A stretch of 64,000 nt of DNA from Gaertneriomyces semiglobifer (Eukaryota; Chytridiomycota; Chytridiomycetes; Spizellomycetales; Spizellomycetaceae): the NCBI GenBank assembly GCA_025558075.1, contig JAHLKF010000009.1, positions 62,001 to 126,000 of the forward strand, written 5' to 3'. Shown here in pieces: positions 1 through 12,900 of this stretch (within the stretch, counting starts at the first letter, position 1; the number at the start of each line of letters is the position of its first letter). A program made the translations under genes and the position numbers. Under the pieces are notes generated by a model, which saw only the letters and a list, made by a program, of their open reading frames with translations, was not told the origin of the DNA and did no database searches.

Positions 1-176
1 TCAGCCAAGCCCGGGAACACCGAGTCAGGAGACATTGAACCAGCAGCGTTCGGCTAAGAAGGTATTTTATTTAAGAGCAAGCCTTTTATCAAAACAGCAA
101 CCCTGAAGTGGCGTGAATTAGCCTTCTAGTGGAAATTCGACCCTTTTGATCCGCCAGTGAGCATTGTAACGTCAAA

Positions 177-3100
177 ATGGTGGGTATTGAATAAGATCGC
201 AGTCATGGCCACCAGCTGGCCAAGCTGCTTAAAGCGGCTCGGACCTCTACGTAGTGTAAGCGAACAGGCCGCCAGACTTCTTTGATCTGACATGTCTTTG
301 CCACCTTTTGCAGACCGAGAAAAGCCAGAGCATCGATCAGAAAATCGCCGAGCTTCAGAAGAAGATCACCATCGAACAGACGGTGTACGATGGAGCAAAT
401 AAGATGCTGCGAAATCTCACAGATCGCAGTGCTAGGGGCCAGTGTGAGATGAACACCTTAGAATCACGACGTCGTTTAGAATTCTTAGAGGGAGAAATGC
501 GAAAACTGCAGATTAGAAAAGGAAGCAGCACTTCGGCTGCTTCTTCGCCCATAAATGGTGGAGCTCCGACGATTGGCAGCCGCCATAGCTCTTTGGATGA
601 CAGTATTCCGGTGACCGTTCAGTCATCATCGCGATCGGGATCAGGACAGAATCTCTTCGGGAATCTATTCGGCGGAAGAAGCAATCAGCCGTCACCCAAC
701 CCGTCTGGATCAGCAACGCCTTCTCGACGCGCATCCAATGCCGGGATGGACGCCTCAGCTAATAGCCAAGGCACTGTGACGAACTTTGACTACCTGAAGT
801 ACGGAACCGCTATCACTAGCGAAAAGATTCGGTATCGTTTGAAGGAGGTGCGCCACAAATTGGATGTTGAGCAAAAGGTCAAGGCGGGAACCGAAAATAT
901 GATCAAGGCACTGGGAGACACTCCGGCGTCGCATTCCCAAGATCCCGCAGTCATGTCAGAACTGATGGAAAAGATCTCGGATGCTAACGCTAAGATTGCC
1001 TTCTTGCAAAAAGCGGAACATAAATACTCCGGGCTTAGTGTAGATGATGAGGAGGAAGAAGAAGGATACCTTGCTGACGTTCGTCTCCGGAAAACTGGAC
1101 GATTACGAATGAGGCTTGGTGGGGCAACGAATTTGCCTGGTCGACGTTCGGCTCGAGATGAGCTCGTAGCTATTGTCCGTGTGGACGGGACAAAGAAGTA
1201 TGAAACCCGGCCCACAAAGGCTCAATGGAACGAGACTGTGGACATTCAAGTTGATAAAGCTCAGGAAGTCGAAATTGCAGTGTATGACCGCTCTTGGACT
1301 CTCTTGGGTTTGGTATGGTTACGCCTATTTGAGCTGGAGGATGACCTCAAAGCCAAGTATGGCGGGGCTTATGAGCACGTCGATGTGGATGAGACTTGGC
1401 TGGATCTTGAACCGGCCGGGCAACTGTTAGCGAAGCTCAACTTCATGGCAATGGGCCGCGCGAAGACTGCTAGGGATCAGGTGTTCAGAAGAGCACCTGT
1501 CCAAAAAGTGTTGCCGAAGAACGGCCACAGGTTTCAACCACAGAGCTTCTACCATATCATGCAGTGTGCCTTATGTAATGAGTTCCTCGGAAGGCAGGGT
1601 TATCATTGCCAAAGTGAGTGGCAGCGTAGTGTGCTCATCTCAGCTGTAGAGTTACTGATTCGTTCCCTTCAGATTGCGAGTACACGGTCCACGCGAAGTG
1701 TTACAGCAGAGTTATCACCAAGTGTATCACCAAGGACGACATTCAAGCTGGTCGCGATTCAAACACTGGACAGCTCCTTCGTTATCGTATTCCACATCGT
1801 TTCGATGCGACGACCAACCTGGGCGCAGCATGGTGCGCCCACTGCGGTTATATTTTACCACCTGGCAGGAAGATGCACAAATGTACAGAATGCGGGACGA
1901 CTGCCCACCGACAGTGTTCACCGCTATTGCCATTCTTCTGCGGTCTTACGCCCGAAGTTGCGGATACGCTTGTAGCTGCCTGGGAAGATGCTGAAAGGAA
2001 GCAGGAACGCAAGGAGATGGAAGATGCAGAACGGTTACGGAAGGAGCAGGGATCGGGGAGTTCTGGTGGTATGAGCACGTCGACGAGTCCTTTGAATACT
2101 ATGGTGGTCAGAGACGAACCGAATCAGTTACAACAGCTATTCATGGGACAGCAACAACAACCACATCAGCCAATGGTTCCCCCTCCAAGAGTGCAGAGCA
2201 TTGATATGAGATTGCAAATATCCACCACTCAGCAGCAACCCCCTGGGAGCACCAGCCCTAGGTTCAGTCATCACCCGAAACCACTTCCACCTGTTCCTGC
2301 AGGGCAACAGATGCCGCCGGCATCTTATTATCAGGCGCCATACTACCAAGCACCAACGATTCCCTCTCAGACAGTTGAAGTGGATGTTAAAACCCCCGTG
2401 TCCCCGCAAGCCGGTCAACAACTACCACTACCCGCGTATCCGCGTCCTGCGCCCGAAATCTCTGTCTCAGTCCATCCACCACAGGGCCAACCCATCCAAG
2501 TACATCAGAAGCAACCGTCGCAGTCGAAGCAGCTCCGTTTGCCTCCCACCAATGTGACCCTCAATGATTTTTCGTTTGTTTCCGTTATCGGTCGTGGTGC
2601 CTTCGGCAAGGTCCTGCTTGCCAAGGAAAATGCCACTGGTCAGCTTTACGCTATCAAAGCTCTCAAAAAGGAGTTTATCATTCAGAATGACGACGTGAAG
2701 TCTACCAAGTTGGAGAAACGAATTTTTCAAGCAGCGAGCGCGGCGCATCACCCGTTCTTAGTGAATTTGCATTCATGCTTCCAGAGTCCCGAGAGAGTGT
2801 ACTTTGTGATGGAGTATGTTAGTGGTGGTGACCTGATGGCACATATTCAGGAGAAGAAGCGGTTCAGTCAAGTTCGCGCCAAGTTTTATGCGTGCGAAGT
2901 ACTGCTGGCCTTAGAGTACTTCCATCGGAACAATATCATATATCGGTAAGAATTGTTAGTGAAAAATCGGTAGGGATTGTTGCTGATGAGTCTGTCCGCA
3001 GAGATCTAAAGCTCGACAATGTCCTCCTGACACCAACTGGGCACATCAAACTAGCTGATTACGGTATCTGCAAAGAGAATATGCCCTATGGCCAAACCAC

Positions 3101-3703
3101 TCGAACCTTTTGCGGAACACCTGATTATATGGCCCCGGAAGTCCTCATGAGCAGTCGATACGGGCGCGCGGTGGACTGGTGGAGTTTCGGTGTTTTCATT
3201 TACGTCATGTTAGTTGGACGGTATCCATTCCACGGCGAAGACGAGCAAGACGTTTTAGATGCTATTCTGGGCGAGGGTGTGGAGTATCCGAGCAACATAC
3301 CCAAGGATACGCTGAGTTTGTTGCAAGGTTTGATGAACAAAAATCCAGCGAGACGACTGGGAGGTGGACGCTTGGATGCGGAGGAGATCAAAAGACATCC
3401 GTATTTTGCCGGAGTCGATTGGGAGGCGTTTATGGAATTGAGAGTTCAGCCACCATGGGTGCCTACAATTGTAAGTTCCTTTGTGAAGAGTTCAGTTCTT
3501 CCTTTACGTTGTGCGATTTTACTAACACATGAATGATCCTGCAGAAAAACGCGACCGATGTCTCCAACTTTGATCCTGAATTTACCAAAGAGCGTGCGGT
3601 TCTTACCCCGATATCTTCCGTGTTGAGTCAGGTTGACCAGAATGAATTTAGGGACTTTGAGTTTGTGAGCGATTGGGCTGCTCAAGCGAGGGCTGAACGT
3701 TGA
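177..3703 (+). CDS. PKC1: Protein kinase C, fungal Pkc1 type
   Basis: AGC-family Ser/Thr kinase. Fungal Pkc1 acts below Rho1 in the cell-wall integrity pathway. The inferred exons are 177-179 (the ATG alone), 314-1613, 1673-2945, 3002-3470 and 3545-3703, giving 1067 aa with consistent phases. Domains seen in order: HR1 coiled coil (about 4-70), second HR1 (about 165-240), C2 (about 252-375), two C1 zinc fingers (about 406-456 and 476-526), a Pro/Gln-rich linker, and the kinase (about 735-995) with glycine loop GRGAFGKV, catalytic RDLKLDN and activation-loop [12 protein letters not shown]. The AGC tail ends with hydrophobic motif FRDFEF. The Mg-binding DFG reads DYG, as is usual in fungal Pkc1. 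The start is inferred: the N-terminal HR1 begins right after the acceptor at 313, and the ATG at 177 with donor GTGGGT restores frame. An upstream first exon outside the window is possible but less likely. Confidence 0.93.
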
Positions 3704-4288
3704 GGTGACGGTGGACGAGTCTTCCATTCTCGCTTTGATTGATGAATAGTTAGTTCTATAATGACCTTACAATGTTGTACGCATGTGCCTTGTCATGGAT
3801 AATTCAAAATGCGAACCATGAACTCTGCGCTTTTCCGTCCAACGTAGAAATCATCCCCACGTATGCAACCAAACTCGGGATGATGCACGTATCCAACTCG
3901 AGTTAACAGACTTTGTGACACTGAACGAGCGCGTTGGTTTTCCAAAAATAAAACAAGCGTCCTGTAACACAACCGGCCATCACAATGCATGCATTATGGC
4001 TTTGAGATCTGTCAGAGGGGCAAATGAAGTGAATAGGGAGCGGCTGTTTGCTTATGGATCAATTTTCGCTGGTTCGTTCGCATTGATGATGAGGGCACGA
4101 TTTCTTATGGAGATTAAAGTGATTCTCGCCTCTGTTTGCGGGCTCATTTTTGGTTACGCTAACTTTACACATTCGTGGCTTACCGTTCTCATCAACGGGC
4201 GGGAGATCAGAGTATGATATTAGCGCGTGCATCTGTGAAGGTGCTTTAAGGTGTGGTCCAGAATAAATACGGATAGGGCATAGAATAT
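3704..4288. other. Intergenic, no gene recognised
   Basis: This is the spacer between the Pkc1 stop and the PH-domain gene. Short open frames exist on both strands, but none shows a family motif or splice structure. It probably holds the Pkc1 3' UTR and the next promoter; an A/T-rich AATAAATA lies about 25 bp before the next ATG. Confidence 0.5.
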
Positions 4289-5690
4289 ATGTCAAGATCA
4301 AGCGTTCAAATCGAATCACCGGTTGCCCTACGCGAGGAACCGAGTTGGACAGCTCAAGCGCCAGGGCAATTTGATAGCGGTTCTACCATCAAGGACGGTG
4401 CCAGTGAAGCGGGAAGGAATGAAGAAGCAGACATCGTCGCGGACGAGAACGATTGTAGAGATGCACCGCCGTTGAAACCTCGTCCATCATCGGCGAGTAC
4501 GGCTATGAGTGTGCGAACAAATGTGTTGCATCCTGCTCATGGCAAGTTTTCGGCACTGGCTGCGCGTAGTCGGAGACTATCAGCGCCGGTGCTGCTAAAG
4601 CGAAGTGTGTCGGTTGGTGTGGCAGATACAGGGCGGATGAAGGTGAAGGAAAACATTTGGAAGGCCAACAGTGTGAATCTGATTGGGAGTGGAGGGAGGG
4701 GTGGGGATTCCGGGGTTGGTGAGGAAATAATAGTTGGAGAAGGAGAGACGGAAAGCGACGGAAAACCGAAGATGAAGTGGGTTGGGGTAAGTTCATTCTA
4801 CTATATTATCGATCATTTCTCTCCTATCCCACCTTGTTCTCCCATACCATGAAAACATATACTAAATCCCAGCTATCACATTAGCTAAAACGCAAAATTC
4901 GGTACCCCCTTCCAAAAAACTTTCACCGTGCGCAAACTCTGAGTGGGTCCCTCATCATCTGCGAACGTGCATATTCGCCCACCTTTGACTCCAAAATCCT
5001 GTCTAAGGAGAAGCATCGCTTCGTCGTTATCAAAGAGGATAGAATATTCATTCTGAAGAAACAGGGAGATGGATATGCGAGCGAGGTGCTGGAGCTGGAA
5101 GACTGTACGGTGGATCCATGCCCACCGGGAATTAGGGGTGGAAGGGGTACATGGGGGTTGTATTTGCATCCCGAAGACAGAAAGGATGGCGGAAAAGCTA
5201 GGAAAAATAAAAATAGGAGGAGTGCGAACGCAAGAGGGAAAGAAAAGACGAAACCAAAGGAGGCGATCCAAGGGGATGGAAAGGGAAAGGGAAGCGCTCC
5301 CAATGGACGCTGTTTCGTGTTTGTGGCGCCAACAGAGAGTGCCAAACGATCATGGATGGGTGCAGTGTTGACGGCGACGACGTGGAAAGGTCGGCAATTT
5401 GGTAAGGCGCCCACCCGCATTCCTTTTGTTGAGGCCTCGATTTGCTTACACTTTTTTCGTGCCTTTTAGTTCGTCGAGGTACAATCCCCACCATCACCGT
5501 CTGCGACACAGATAGCCAAGCGTCCTCCCTCTCCGAATGCGTGTTCCCATTCCAACCCACCGTGGAAGACATGCAGGGACGACGGTGGTCGGTGAATTCA
5601 GGATATCCAGCCATGAGAAGGAGTTTTAGCTCCGGCATGGCGGATAAGGTTTTGATGGATGATGTGGTCATTTTGGAGGAAGAATCGTAA
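4289..5690 (+). CDS. PH-domain protein of unknown role
   Basis: Three exons (4289-4786, 4885-5401, 5470-5690) give 411 aa; splice phases agree, and an alternative acceptor at 4872 would place a stop in frame. The N-terminal 165 residues are low-complexity and Ser/Gly-rich. Residues about 170-340 resemble a pleckstrin-homology fold: a basic, aromatic first strand, a segment HRFVVIKEDRIFILKK typical of PH strands 2-3, a basic disordered insert, and a closing Trp-containing helix (ESAKRSWMGAV). PH domains bind phosphoinositides or proteins at membranes. No enzyme domain is visible. The PH call rests on pattern only, and the ligand is unknown. Confidence 0.6.
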
Positions 5691-5822
5691 TAATATGTGG
5701 GATGATAGGATGTTGGAGATGTATCGCTCCTTGGACCATGTAAATATAGAACGCGTCCGGGCGCTTCCAACTCCAGGCTCCTGTTGCTCGTACACTTCAA
5801 ATTCATTTAACTGTATGAAAGG

Positions 5823-7244
5823 ATGAACCCCGCAGATAGCTCGGAACGATTGGGCCAGCATGCGGACCAGATCCGCGAGGAGGAGAGGGAAGATGATACC
5901 AATGACGAAGATGAACAGGACGAGGAAATGACTGCAGAGGAGTACTTGGCCCAACAAGAATCACTTGTCGATCTTGCATCTGAAGTCCTACCTGTATGTG
6001 TTCGGATCAAATATATGTAACTCTTTATGCTTCTCCTCAACGTTTTGTTTCTGTTGGAACTTTAGGGAGAAATAGATAAATGCTCGTACGATGCGGGATA
6101 CGTCAAACAGAGCGTCTATGCCTGCCTCACATGCGCACAACAGAACGATGACCAACCGAGTGGAGTTTGCTACGGTTGCTTTGTTTCATGCCATACCACA
6201 CATCAAGTTGTCGAGCTTTTTTATAAGCGGCACTTTCGATGTGATTGTGGGACGGAAAAGTTACCAAATTGTTGCGTCTTGCAGAAAAAAGTCGATGGGA
6301 CGGTGAACGAGGAGAATAGGTACAGCCAGAACTTTAAAGGGCGGTTTTGTTGGTGTGGGAAGATGTATGATCCAGAAAAAGAGGATGGCACTATGTATCA
6401 GTGCTTGGTATGTGAAGACTGGATCCACGATAGATGTATGTCCGCGAGGACCGCAGCAAGCAAAGGCAGTGGAAGCGACCTCAAAGGGCAGGATGGAGAT
6501 GAAAAGACGGCCAATCCAAGTAGTAGGGATCGGTGCATGCCGAGAGAAGATGAGGAGTATGTGTGTAGATACTGTGTGAGGAAAGTCGAGGTGTTGAGAA
6601 GGTATAAAGACCTGGAGGGATTCCGATTTGTTAAAGTGGATGACAGAGAGGAAGACATGGCAGGCAGTGAAGAAGACAGAGAGGCACAAGCGGGTGTTCA
6701 TGAAGATGGCCGGGAGGGAGAGCATATTGCGGTAACCAAGGAAGTGAAACTCAACTATGGTAATGATGACTCCAAGAACGACGAGAATTCCACCAAGAAG
6801 CGCCCTCTTTCTTCAGGTTCATCTCCACCTTCCAAAAAGCAAAAATCGAATTGCCTAGTTTTCGACAATGTAACACTTTCGACGTCCTCACTATACGATC
6901 TTTTCTTGCTTCCGTCGTTCCGGTCGCACCTCTGCCGCTGCCCTGTCTGCATTTCCCAATACGAATCCAGCGGCGTCAGCTTCCTGCTCTCCCAAGAGGT
7001 AACGCACGACCCCGAAGATGATCCCACACCACTCGAATCCTTGCATGATCGAGGGATGAAAGCACTAGGGAACGTGGAACGACAGGTGGCGATTGACGGT
7101 GCGCAGGCGTACCAGACCTTGAAAGATGAGTTGGCAGCGTACTTGAGACCGTTCGCGCAAGAGGGTCGGGTTGTGACAAAGGAGGATGTGGTAGAGTGGT
7201 TTCAAAAGAAGGAGGAGGAAAGGGAAAAGGCAAAACGAGCGTAG
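5823..7244 (+). CDS. UBR7: UBR7-type protein, UBR box plus PHD finger
   Basis: Two exons (5823-5993, 6066-7244) give 449 aa. An acidic N-terminus precedes a Cys/His-rich UBR box (about 65-130), with C-x2-C pairs and the RHFRCDCG signature that is close to animal UBR7 and fission yeast Mlo2. A PHD-like finger follows (about 150-215) with FCWCGKMYDPE and CLVCEDWIHDRCM. UBR7 proteins are putative E3 ubiquitin ligases; in animals UBR7 has been linked to histone H2B ubiquitylation and histone chaperones. The linker is rich in Lys and Asp/Glu and contains a KKRP...SKKQK-type nuclear signal. The C-terminal third has further Cys pairs (CRCPVC). The gene is convergent with calaxin, with 128 bp between the stops. 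Confidence 0.88.
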
Positions 7245-7372
7245 TCTACGTGTATGTGTTCTTTGAAGGTGTGTTTATAAGGCTGTGTCGTCGATTTTGT
7301 AAACTATTGTTCACTATTGTATTTATGCAATAAGAGGGCCACATCACGAAATACCTAGCAAAAAAGCCAACA

Positions 7373-8512
7373 TCATACTCCTACTTTTCGTCCCTTCTTT
7401 ACACCCAAGGATGTTGCTGCGCTCCCACTTTTCCCTGCCGTGCTCGCACCTGCAGCACTCGTCGCGCTCCTGGGTACTGTTCCCTTTTCCTTGAGCCCGC
7501 CCAGCTCAATTTTGTACCGTCCCAGTACATCCCGTCTTTCCAAGCCCCTGGGATCTAAATACATCTCCACCTTTTCCCTCCTCGGTAAACACCGCCCAAA
7601 ACACTCGACCAAGAGCCCTTCCCGCTGCGTTACCGCCATCCAGTCGCTCTCACCGACCCTCCCATCCCTATCCTCATCCAACTTTCTCAAGCAAATCTCT
7701 ACCAATTCTTTCACGCCTTCTTCAACTGTTTCCTCCGTACCGATGAATGCGGGCTGAGAACGGAGCAGCGTGTACATCTCGTCTTTGGATATGATGTGGT
7801 CGCTATTGAGGTCATAGATGCGGAATGTAAATGCGGCTTGAACGGGCAGCGAGGGAGATAGGAAGTGTCGGAGACCGTGAATGTATTCGGAAAAGGAGAT
7901 ATGCGAGTCGGCATCGGTATCAAAAGTGCGGAAGACTAACCGACGACAATAACAGAAGGACACGGGATTAATGATTTGCTCCGCATTTATCACCTGCCAC
8001 TTGCCAGCCTCCTGTTTGTCTTCGTGGCAAACACGCCAGCAAAGATGGTGGGTAGCCATTTAACTTATTATGCTGAACTCACCTCTGTCCATTAACAACC
8101 CACCCTGCACCCCAAACTCCGCTAACAGTTCTCGAAACCGTACGCGATCTACCTTTGCCGCATACACATTCACAAAGGGGTCTCTCTCACTCCCGGTACC
8201 GAAATTTTGAACCAAACTGTCATTGGAAGGCGGAGGCGGAATGTTGGGATATGACGGTAAGAGAGAAGCAAAACGGTAGGTCAGTGTTTGAAGCTGATGT
8301 TTTGTAACTAGATGATACGCAGGATTCGTGAGTATATATCGTATACGCGGGATGCTTCAGGTTGTGGAAGGACACATACATCCCGTTGTTTTAACCAGTT
8401 CATCGGGTGTTGGAAACGGGCGACCAGGGATTGTCGCGGCCGCACCGGTTGCATTAGATGTGGTAGTTGTCGGCGGAGCAGGTGCAGCTGTGGCGGGTGG
8501 GCGTGCTGCCAT
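7373..8512 (-). CDS. CALAXIN: Calaxin (EFCAB1) homologue, ciliary Ca2+ sensor
   Basis: Three exons on the minus strand (8512-8380, 8307-8083, 7935-7373) give 306 aa with matching phases. Three EF-hand loops are readable: DTDADSHISFSE, DLNSDHIISKDE and DEDRDGRVGESD. Around them run calaxin-like segments: LMDRVFRTFD before EF1, and LLVECFGRCLP after EF3, which matches the LLLEAFGPCLP region of animal calaxin. Calaxin is a neuronal-calcium-sensor relative that binds outer-arm dynein and its docking complex in motile cilia, so this is strong evidence for a zoospore flagellum. The N-terminal 45 residues are an Ala/Pro/Thr-rich extension, and the C-terminal tail after about 255 is basic and Ser/Ala-rich; both are extra compared with animal calaxin (about 210 aa). 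Confidence 0.85.
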
Positions 8513-8869
8513 CTTTCGGTCCTACTGCTCCTATGAGTTTTTAAGGGCGTCAATTGGACGAAGAACATCAATTAGGAGCCGAAGGAGCAGCTCAGCGCGT
8601 GTCGCGGATTACGTAAAAACTCCGACCATACCCAAGGCATGCTCAGTGATACTATTCTCAGGTTCACGCAAACAATATTATAGTTAAGGATCTATTACCT
8701 AAATAAACTCCGAATCGGAATAATAAGATTTTAAATATGTCGGGCAATCTCCGTTCCTAGACGAGGTTGTCGACTCATCACGGCTGATACGTATTACAGC
8801 ATTTTTTCTACCGCAGCGTATAGCAAATCGTCGAGGTTAGGAAGCTTCAAGCTTGCATCATTGTCCAAA
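8513..8869. other. Divergent promoter region
   Basis: This spacer lies between calaxin (minus) and the small myristoylation-motif gene (plus). It probably serves both promoters. I see no clear TATA box or coding frame. Confidence 0.45.
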
Positions 8870-9475
8870 ATGGGCTGTTCACCATCCAAGCAAAAACCAA
8901 ACACTACAAGTGCACCCACGCCTGTCGCCCAAGTCAAGAACGCCAATGCGACTTCAGATGGAAATGCGCCGGCGCAACAGCAAATCGTGACAACCGCTGT
9001 TGTGGCAGAGAGTCATACCAAGGTACGCACCAAACAAACGTAAAGACGACGTAGAGCGCTGATCACCGCCGTGTTATGCATGGACGGGAGATTTTTTCCT
9101 TCATATGGATGTCGTTTGCACGTTGATTGTACAAGTCGGCCACTAACTTATGTACTCCAACAGGGAACATCACCCACAACATCCGCACAGAATGTCACTG
9201 CCGCTGCCGCCCTTGTTTCCGCAATCGCTAATGCTTCGGGACCTATGTTGGCGGAAGTCTTGCGTGCGAGTCAAAAGGACTTGAACCAAGTAAGATGAAG
9301 CGGATTGCGCGTTCGAACCTGAAAAACTCGGCTCACGTTTTTGTACGTTTCCTTCCGAAAGACCCCTCCGGTCATCACAGCAGTTTCACCTGACGGTCAA
9401 TCGGTGCCACCTGATAACATGGTTTACCAAGGCGGACATTCACAGGAAAAGCTGTATTCTGAAGCGAAGCAGTGA
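8870..9475 (+). CDS. Small protein with N-myristoylation motif
   Basis: Three exons (8870-9022, 9164-9289, 9362-9475), all joined in phase 0, give 130 aa. The protein begins MGCSPSK, a classic N-myristoylation signal (Gly2, Ser5) with an adjacent Cys3 suited to palmitoylation, so it is probably tethered to a membrane. The rest is hydrophilic and rich in Ala, Thr and Gln, with one amphipathic stretch (ALVSAIANASGPMLAEVLRA) and no catalytic motif. The start is the ATG at 8870; an in-frame TTG nine bases upstream is not needed. The layout is loosely like LAMTOR1 (an acylated scaffold), but I see no sequence match good enough to name it. Confidence 0.7.
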
Positions 9476-9955
9476 CCGCGGCTGAAATAAAATACGAAAG
9501 GCAACTGGTGGAAAAGGTTGGCAGATGGCATTTAGAGCAGAGTGAACCTGCATTGAAACAGAGCGAGTGAGAACGGGTTGGTTGGCTTTTTTGAGCAGCG
9601 CGGGTTGTTCGGGGTTGGACAAGGACAAAAGTGTACTAGTTCTTGAATTAGAAGATCGTCTATTCGAAAATATCTTCCCCTTCAGCTTCTGAACTCTTTG
9701 TACATACCTGTGCAAGTCTCACGCTTAAGTTGACTCTGTTTAAGGCGTGTCAAGGGATGCTTTTATTGATACATACTCTGTAGTTTACAATGACCTATTG
9801 ATAACCAATGAGTGGGCGACTGGACGTCCTTCCAGACAAAAGTGTCTTTCGCCTCGGCGTCTCACTGCGGGCGGCGAGGGAGGCGAACTCAGGCAGAACG
9901 GAGAGGCAGTGGACGAGAGAGAAGGAGGGAGAGTGGAAGCGAACACAGCGAGACA
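9476..9955. other. Promoter region of SMC3
   Basis: No conserved frame is visible. The last 140 bp before the SMC3 ATG are purine-rich (GAGAG/GGAGG runs). The frame remains open upstream of the SMC3 start, but that stretch is low-complexity and unlike any SMC N-terminus. Confidence 0.4.
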
Positions 9956-12900
9956 ATGTATATCAAACAGATTATCATACAAGGGTTCAAGTCCTACAAG
10001 GACCAAACCGCCCTGGAACCGTTCTCACCACATCTCAATGTTGTCGTCGGTCGCAACGGCTCCGGGAAGTCAAACTTCTTCTGGGCAATTCGGTTTGTAC
10101 TCAGCGATGCCTATACCAACATGACCCGCGAAGAACGCCAATCTCTTCTGCATGAAGGCACCGGTCCACCTACCCTCTCCGCGTTCGTCGAGATCGTGTT
10201 TGATAACACTGATCAGCGCTTTCCGACGGGAAAAGATAAGTTGGTATTGAGGCGTACCATTGGATTAAAGAAGGACGAGTATTCTCTGGATAAGAAATCG
10301 GTGACGAGAACAGAGGTCATGAGCTTGCTGGAGTCCGCTGGGTTTTCAAGATCCAATCCCTATTATATTGTACCGCAGGGTAAAATCACTGCCTTAACCA
10401 ATGCCAAGGACGCTGAACGTCTTCAGTTACTGAAAGAAGTGGCTGGAACAAGAGTATATGAACAGCGAAGGGCTGAGTCTTTGAAAATTATGGAGGAGAC
10501 CGAAAGCAAGCAGAAGAAGATTGATGAACATTTGCAACACATCGAAGAGCGTCTCACTGAGTTGGAAGAGGAAAAGGAAGAATTGAAGAAGTTCCAAGAA
10601 ACAGACCGTGAGCGACGATGTTTAGAATACACCATCTACCAGCGCGAACTCGAGGAAATGAACGCGCAATTAGAGGAACTTGAAGAAGCCCGTCGCAATG
10701 AAGTAGATGAGAGCAATCAGAAACAAAATGTTTTCAATGATCGACAACGGATCCTAGCTGATCTTGAGAAACAAATACGAGACCTAAAGCAACAACAGGG
10801 TCAACTGGCAGCTGAACGAGTGCAGTTGGATGATGAAAGACAGGAACAGATAAAGGCCAAGGCGCATTTGGAACTGGTGGTGCGTGATATGGAGGAGCGG
10901 GCGACAACGTCGGTTGATGAGAAGTCGCAAGTACAGAGTGAATTGGAGATGTTGAAACAAAAGATTGCCGAAAAGGAGTCCGAGTTGGACACTATTCGAC
11001 CGGAATTTGAACTTGCCGTCCGAGAGGAGGAAAGGATTAAGGAAGCATTTGAAACTACCAATGTCGAGTATACCAGTTTGCTAAGCAAGCAGACCCGCAA
11101 CACCCAGTTTTCGTCCAAACGCGACCGTGATACCTTTTTGCGACAGCAAATTGCTCAGGCACAGAGTAGCATTCAATCAGACAATGCGAGTATGGAGACT
11201 TTACAAAAAGAGGTGGAGAATGCCAAACGGCGAACGCAGGAATTGGAAAACGAACAAGAACGATTGAGACAGGGTGTGGAGGAAGCCAAGGGCAGTGTGA
11301 GGGATTTGGATCAGGAGATTGTGGCTAAACGCAGGGAGAGGGTGGTGTTGGACGAGCGAAGAAAGGAGCTGTGGAGGGAAGAGAGCAAGATGAGTGTTGC
11401 GTTGCAAACCGCGAAAGACGACGTTGAGACTTCGGAACGGAGATTGTATGGGACGATGGATCGGGTGGGTAACCTCATGCATATATGATGCAGATGTTAA
11501 TGTTTTACTCACTGAGATCGGCCTTTGACATTTTGGCAGGTGACTGGAGACGGGCTGCGAGCGATTCAACGCATCATCAAACGTCACAACATCCCCGGTG
11601 TATATGGCCCATTATACCAACTCTTTACCTTCGATGAACGATACCGGCCCGCCGTCGAAACCATTGCGGGGTCCTCACTTTTCCATATTGTCATTGACAA
11701 TGACACCACCGCGACCATCCTGCTCGAACATCTCAAGAAAGAGAAATCGGGTCGGGTGACGTTTATGCCCCTGAACCGTCTCCACCCGAAGTTACCTAGT
11801 TACCCGCAAAGCAATGATTGTGTTGTGCTTCTGAGAAAGCTTCAGTTCGATGCTCGGTATGGACCAGCCATGGAGCAGGTGTTTGGACGGGCGGTTGTGT
11901 GCCCAAATCTCGAGGTTGCAAGTGGATATGCCCGGCAACAAGGCTTGAATGCCGTGACCCTTTTTGGTGATCGAGCAGATAGGAAGGGGGCCTTGACCGG
12001 CGGGTACCACGATAATACAACCAGTCGGTTAGAGATTGTCAAACGGTTGCAGACGGCCAGGGAGACAATGGAAGAGAGTGAGGGACGGATTGGGGTGGTA
12101 AGAAAAGAGTTGGATGTGGTAGAACAGAGTGTGACGAAATGTAGGGATGAGCTAGGGATGCTTGAAGTCCGGAAAAGGAGGGGTGTCGAGGGTCGCGAGG
12201 ATGAAGTTAAGATGATTACGATTTTGGAGCGAGAACGGGAAGGAGTATTAAAACGGTTGGAACGCAATGAGGCGGCATTACGGAATTTGAGTATGAACGT
12301 GAAGAGTATGACTGTCCAATTGCGGGTTTTAGAAGAAGAGTTGAGTGGACCGTTTGTGCCCGGTGATCCGACAGAGGTCGAGGCGTTACGAGAACGTGTT
12401 GATACGTTAAGGAATGAGCTGGCTGATGCCAGTAAAGTCCGGGCGGGAGTGGAAAGTCGAAAGATGATTGTTGAAGTGGCGTTGAGTTCCAACCTCCGTA
12501 AACGGCTGCTGGAATGTGAAGCACGGTTAAATGAGTTGCGAGACGGAGCTGAGGCCGGACAGAATGTTCTGATTGAAGGTCGGAAGGAGGAACTTATACG
12601 TCTGGACGCCCACCTTGAGCGCATAGAATCACGGTTGGCGGAAATTGACCAACAATTGGAAGACATCACATCTCAACTATCTTCAGCGACATCGGAGTTG
12701 GAAAGTACCCAACAAACCCAAACTTCCCTCCAGAAGAATTTACAGAAACACATGATCACGACGCAGAAGGTGGCAGCCAAGAAGCACACCCTCTTCACAC
12801 GTAAATCCACCATTCTCCAATCAATACGCGATTTGGGCGCGTTACCTTCCTCCATCCCGTCATACACCTCGACAAGCACCAAAACGCTTTTAAACAAACT

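Noticed and set aside
3915..4217. 100-codon frame between PKC1 and the PH gene
   Set aside because: No motif, no splice support, and an antisense frame of similar quality.
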